NCBI GenBank assembly: GCA_937967805.1
Contig: CALBTC010000246.1
Location: 1-6,068, forward strand
Source of the DNA: an uncultured Anaerolineaceae bacterium
GTDB taxonomy: Bacteria > Chloroflexota > Anaerolineae > Promineifilales > Promineifilaceae
DNA: 6,068 bases
Direction: 5' to 3'
Made by a program: the position numbers and the translations under genes. Positions within the stretch are counted from its first letter, which is position 1, and each line of letters starts with the position of its first letter. Shown here piece by piece: positions 4,334 to 6,068 of this stretch. The notes under the pieces were generated by a model. The model did not search any database, was not told where the DNA came from, and worked only from the letters and a program-made list of their open reading frames with translations.

Positions 4334-5770
4334 TCAGGACACACCTGCCAAAATCGTCGTCAGCCATTGAATGAGCGGCGTGGGATAGAGACCCAAACCG
4401 ACCAGCAGCAGCGCCAATATCAGCAAAACCAACCTGGCAGGTGTTTGGTAAAGAGAGGAACCGGCTGTTTCTTGCTCAACTTCAACCCGCCGCACCATCA
4501 CCACAATGACGCGTGCATAGTAATAAACACCAATCACACTGCCCAGCACCAATGCTCCCAGCAGCCACCAAAGTTGGGACGACAGCCCGGCCGAAACCAG
4601 GTAAATCTTGCCCACCAGCCCGGCCAGTGGCGGCAGCCCGGCCAGGGACAGTAAGGCCAGCATGAAGATGAAGGAGAGATACGGCCGTTGCCAAAGCAAC
4701 CCCGCATATTCCTGCAAATCTTCTCGCTCTGCCTGCGGTTCAGACAACAGCGCCACCACACCAAAGGCGCACAGCGTCGTTAAAAAATACGCCACCAGAT
4801 AAAAGGCCGTCGCCTGCATTGTCTGGTCATTAAACGCCACAAAAGGAATGAGCAGATAGCCTAGGTGGGCAATCGAAGAGTAGGCCAGGATGCGCTTGAC
4901 ATTGTCCTGGCGTACGGCCAGCAAATTGCCCACCAGCATCGAGGCAATGGCAATGATGGTGAAGATGCCGCTGATACGGCCGTCTGCCAACAAGCCCCAT
5001 TCATTAAAATAACGCAGCAGCAGCACAAACATGCCGCCCTTGGACACGGTGGCCACAAAACCGGTTACCGGCGCCGGTGCGCCCTGGTAGACGTCCGGCG
5101 TCCACAAATGGAACGGCACCAGCGCCAGCTTAAAGGCAATGCCCACCAGCAGCAGCCCCACGCCAAACACAAAAATAAGGCTGCGCGTTACGGCCGCAAT
5201 TTCGGAGCCAATCTCGGTAAGCTGCATGGTGCCCAGTTCAGCGTAAATCAGGGCCATGCCAAAGAGCAAAAATGCGGCCGTGGTGCCCGCCAATATTAAA
5301 TATTTCAGGCCGGCTTCCACCCGCTCTTTTTGCGAGCGGGTGTAGGCAATGAGGCCGTACAGCGAAATGCTGAGCGTTTCCAGCCCTAAAAAGAAGCTGG
5401 CAAAATGGCTGCTGGTGACTAATACGGCCGTGCCCAACACCGCCAACAGCAGCAAAATATAAAACGCATTGGCATTGATGTGCATAGTCTGCAAATAGCT
5501 GTGTCCCTGGACGGCAATCACAAAGCTGGTGACCAGCAGCAAGCCCAGGTAAAAAACGGCATACCCATCCACCACCAACAGCGGCGTCACCTGTCGTGGC
5601 AGTTGCGGCCAGACAACCGGCAGGGTCAAAAATGCCCCGGCCAGACCAGCCAGGGTCAAAACGGCCGTCACCCCAGACCGCCGCCCAAACGCCGCCGCCA
5701 GCATCACGATAACGGCCGTAGCCGCCAATACCAACAGCGGACTTATTGCAAAAAGATCAATTGCACTCAT
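4334..5770 (-). CDS. nuoN: NADH-quinone oxidoreductase subunit N (complex I antiporter-like subunit)
   Basis: At 478 residues this matches NuoN in length (about 480). It is one of the three antiporter-like proton-translocating subunits in the membrane arm of respiratory complex I, which couples NADH oxidation and quinone reduction to proton pumping. Diagnostic segments are in order: LGLETLSISLYGL (128-140) with the helix-5 Glu E131; LKYLILAGTT (155-164); AFKLALVPFHLWTPDVYQGA (212-231) with K214; VSKGG (242-246) with K244; GNLLAVRQDNVKRILAYSSI (281-300) with K292; and LAGLPPLAGLVGKIYL (376-391) with K388. The key charged residues of the proton path all appear intact, so it should be functional. 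The DVYQGAPAPVTGF stretch points to N rather than L or M. The start at 5770 has GGAG (5774-5777) just upstream. It follows nuoK directly, without nuoL and nuoM, and carries five copies of ACGGCCGT. Confidence 0.97.
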   Translation of the reverse strand: MSAIDLFAISPLLVLAATAVIVMLAAAFGRRSGVTAVLTLAGLAGAFLTLPVVWPQLPRQVTPLLVVDGYAVFYLGLLLVTSFVIAVQGHSYLQTMHINANAFYILLLLAVLGTAVLVTSSHFASFFLGLETLSISLYGLIAYTRSQKERVEAGLKYLILAGTTAAFLLFGMALIYAELGTMQLTEIGSEIAAVTRSLIFVFGVGLLLVGIAFKLALVPFHLWTPDVYQGAPAPVTGFVATVSKGGMFVLLLRYFNEWGLLADGRISGIFTIIAIASMLVGNLLAVRQDNVKRILAYSSIAHLGYLLIPFVAFNDQTMQATAFYLVAYFLTTLCAFGVVALLSEPQAEREDLQEYAGLLWQRPYLSFIFMLALLSLAGLPPLAGLVGKIYLVSAGLSSQLWWLLGALVLGSVIGVYYYARVIVVMVRRVEVEQETAGSSLYQTPARLVLLILALLLVGLGLYPTPLIQWLTTILAGVS

Positions 5771-5773
5771 ACT

Positions 5774-5777
5774 TCTC
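5774..5777 (-). promoter_or_regulatory. Ribosome binding site of nuoN
   Basis: The minus strand reads ACGGAGAAGT directly before the ATG, with GGAG three bases from it. It is squeezed between the start codon and the foot of the heptamer hairpin at 5780-5853, so the fold could affect access to it. Confidence 0.6.
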
Positions 5778-5779
5778 CG

Positions 5780-5853
5780 TAATCGGTAATCGGTGGTCGG
5801 TAATCGGTAGTGAAAACTAACTTCACCGATAACGGATTACCGTTTACCGATCA
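5780..5853. repeat. Inverted arrays of TAATCGG heptamers between nuoK and nuoN
   Basis: The left array has four head-to-tail 7-mers: TAATCGG (5780), TAATCGG (5787), TGGTCGG (5794) and TAATCGG (5801). After an 18-base spacer (5808-5825, including TGAA and TTCA arms that can pair) comes a right array of four 7-mers in the opposite sense: CCGATAA (5826), CGGATTA (5833), CCGTTTA (5840) and CCGATCA (5847). Units pair in register, outermost with outermost; three of the four pairs match at six of seven bases, and the fourth has two G-U wobbles and one mismatch. The result would be one long imperfect hairpin of about 28 pairs. The last heptamer contains the nuoK stop codon. It may be an RNA processing or stability element or a small dispersed repeat. 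Confidence 0.8.
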
Positions 5854-6068
5854 CCCTTTCAACTCACTCGCCGCATCCACATCCACCGTCTTAAAGCGGT
5901 TGTAAAGCTGCAAGACCAGTGCCAGCCCCACCGACACCTCGGCGGCAGCCATGGCCAAAATAAAAATAAACATCACCTGTCCATCGGCCGCGCCCCAGCG
6001 TGCCCCGGCCACCACAAAGGCCAGCCCGGCCGCGTTGAGCATAATTTCAATCGACAGCAAAATAAAAA
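5851..6068 (-). CDS. nuoK: NADH-quinone oxidoreductase subunit K (partial, N-terminus beyond the right edge)
   Basis: About 71 C-terminal residues are present, from [20 protein letters not shown] to the ending ASELKG, and the frame stays open to the window edge. Comparison with the roughly 100-residue NuoK family puts about 29 residues outside. NuoK is a three-helix membrane subunit of complex I on the proton path. Both of its essential helix glutamates are visible: in SIEIMLNA (E. coli Glu36 equivalent) and in [11 protein letters not shown] (Glu72 equivalent). The GQVMFIF loop-helix entry is also typical. The TTG at 6060 is an internal Leu codon, not the start. The stop TGA at 5853-5851 overlaps the last heptamer of the repeat array, 80 bases before nuoN. 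Confidence 0.95.
   Translation of the reverse strand, partial: FILLSIEIMLNAAGLAFVVAGARWGAADGQVMFIFILAMAAAEVSVGLALVLQLYNRFKTVDVDAASELKG

Noticed and set aside
4865..5299. 144-codon plus-strand frame inside nuoN
   Set aside because: Antisense to nuoN, rich in His and Gln as expected from the complement of hydrophobic codons, with no family resemblance.
5780..5853. Heptamer arrays as a CRISPR or tRNA-like element
   Set aside because: Units are contiguous 7-mers without spacers, and the fold is one long hairpin rather than a cloverleaf.

Overview
The window is a stretch of bacterial chromosome. Its strongest anchor is the end of a respiratory complex I (nuo) operon at the right edge, on the minus strand: the C-terminal part of nuoK, then a complete nuoN, then a small uncharacterised membrane-protein gene 12 bases after nuoN. 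Read leftwards from there, the window holds a plus-strand polytopic membrane protein convergent with the nuo side, an AT-rich divergent intergenic region, a minus-strand flavin monooxygenase-like gene with a strong intrinsic terminator, and a minus-strand group of small genes. That group comprises a 69-aa helical protein, a 126-aa four-helix membrane protein, a DUF2267 protein and the first codons of a SixA-like histidine phosphatase cut by the left edge.

No rRNA, tRNA, CRISPR array, transposase or phage gene is visible. The gene set (proton-pumping NADH dehydrogenase and a CzcO-like flavoprotein) suggests a free-living respiring bacterium. Protein style, small-gene content and the very frequent palindrome ACGGCCGT make me lean towards Chloroflexota (Anaerolineae or Ardenticatenia type). 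That is a moderate-to-low confidence inference, because the window has no taxonomic marker.

Layout: 1-38 phosphatase start (-); 43-432 DUF2267 (-); 490-870 membrane protein (-); 942-966 hairpin; 993-1202 small helical protein (-); 1316-1359 terminator; 1358-1441 possible remnant of a BON domain (-); 1474-2718 flavoprotein (-); 2719-2993 divergent intergenic region with small palindromes; 2994-3821 membrane protein (+); 3848-4321 membrane protein (-); 4334-5770 nuoN (-); 5771-5853 inverted array of heptamers; 5851-6068 partial nuoK (-).

Four points deserve a second look. (1) Nine perfect copies of the 8-bp palindrome ACGGCCGT occur where about 0.1 is expected by chance; they fall in all three codon phases, on genes of both strands and in one intergenic site, so the signal is in the DNA and not in a peptide. 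(2) Between nuoK and nuoN lie two facing arrays of four heptamers (TAATCGG type and its complement) in register to fold into one long hairpin, just upstream of the nuoN ribosome binding site. (3) nuoL and nuoM, which normally separate nuoK from nuoN, are not there. (4) A short BON-like peptide remnant ends inside the terminator behind the flavoprotein gene. I see no clear sign of a complete new defence or mobile system.
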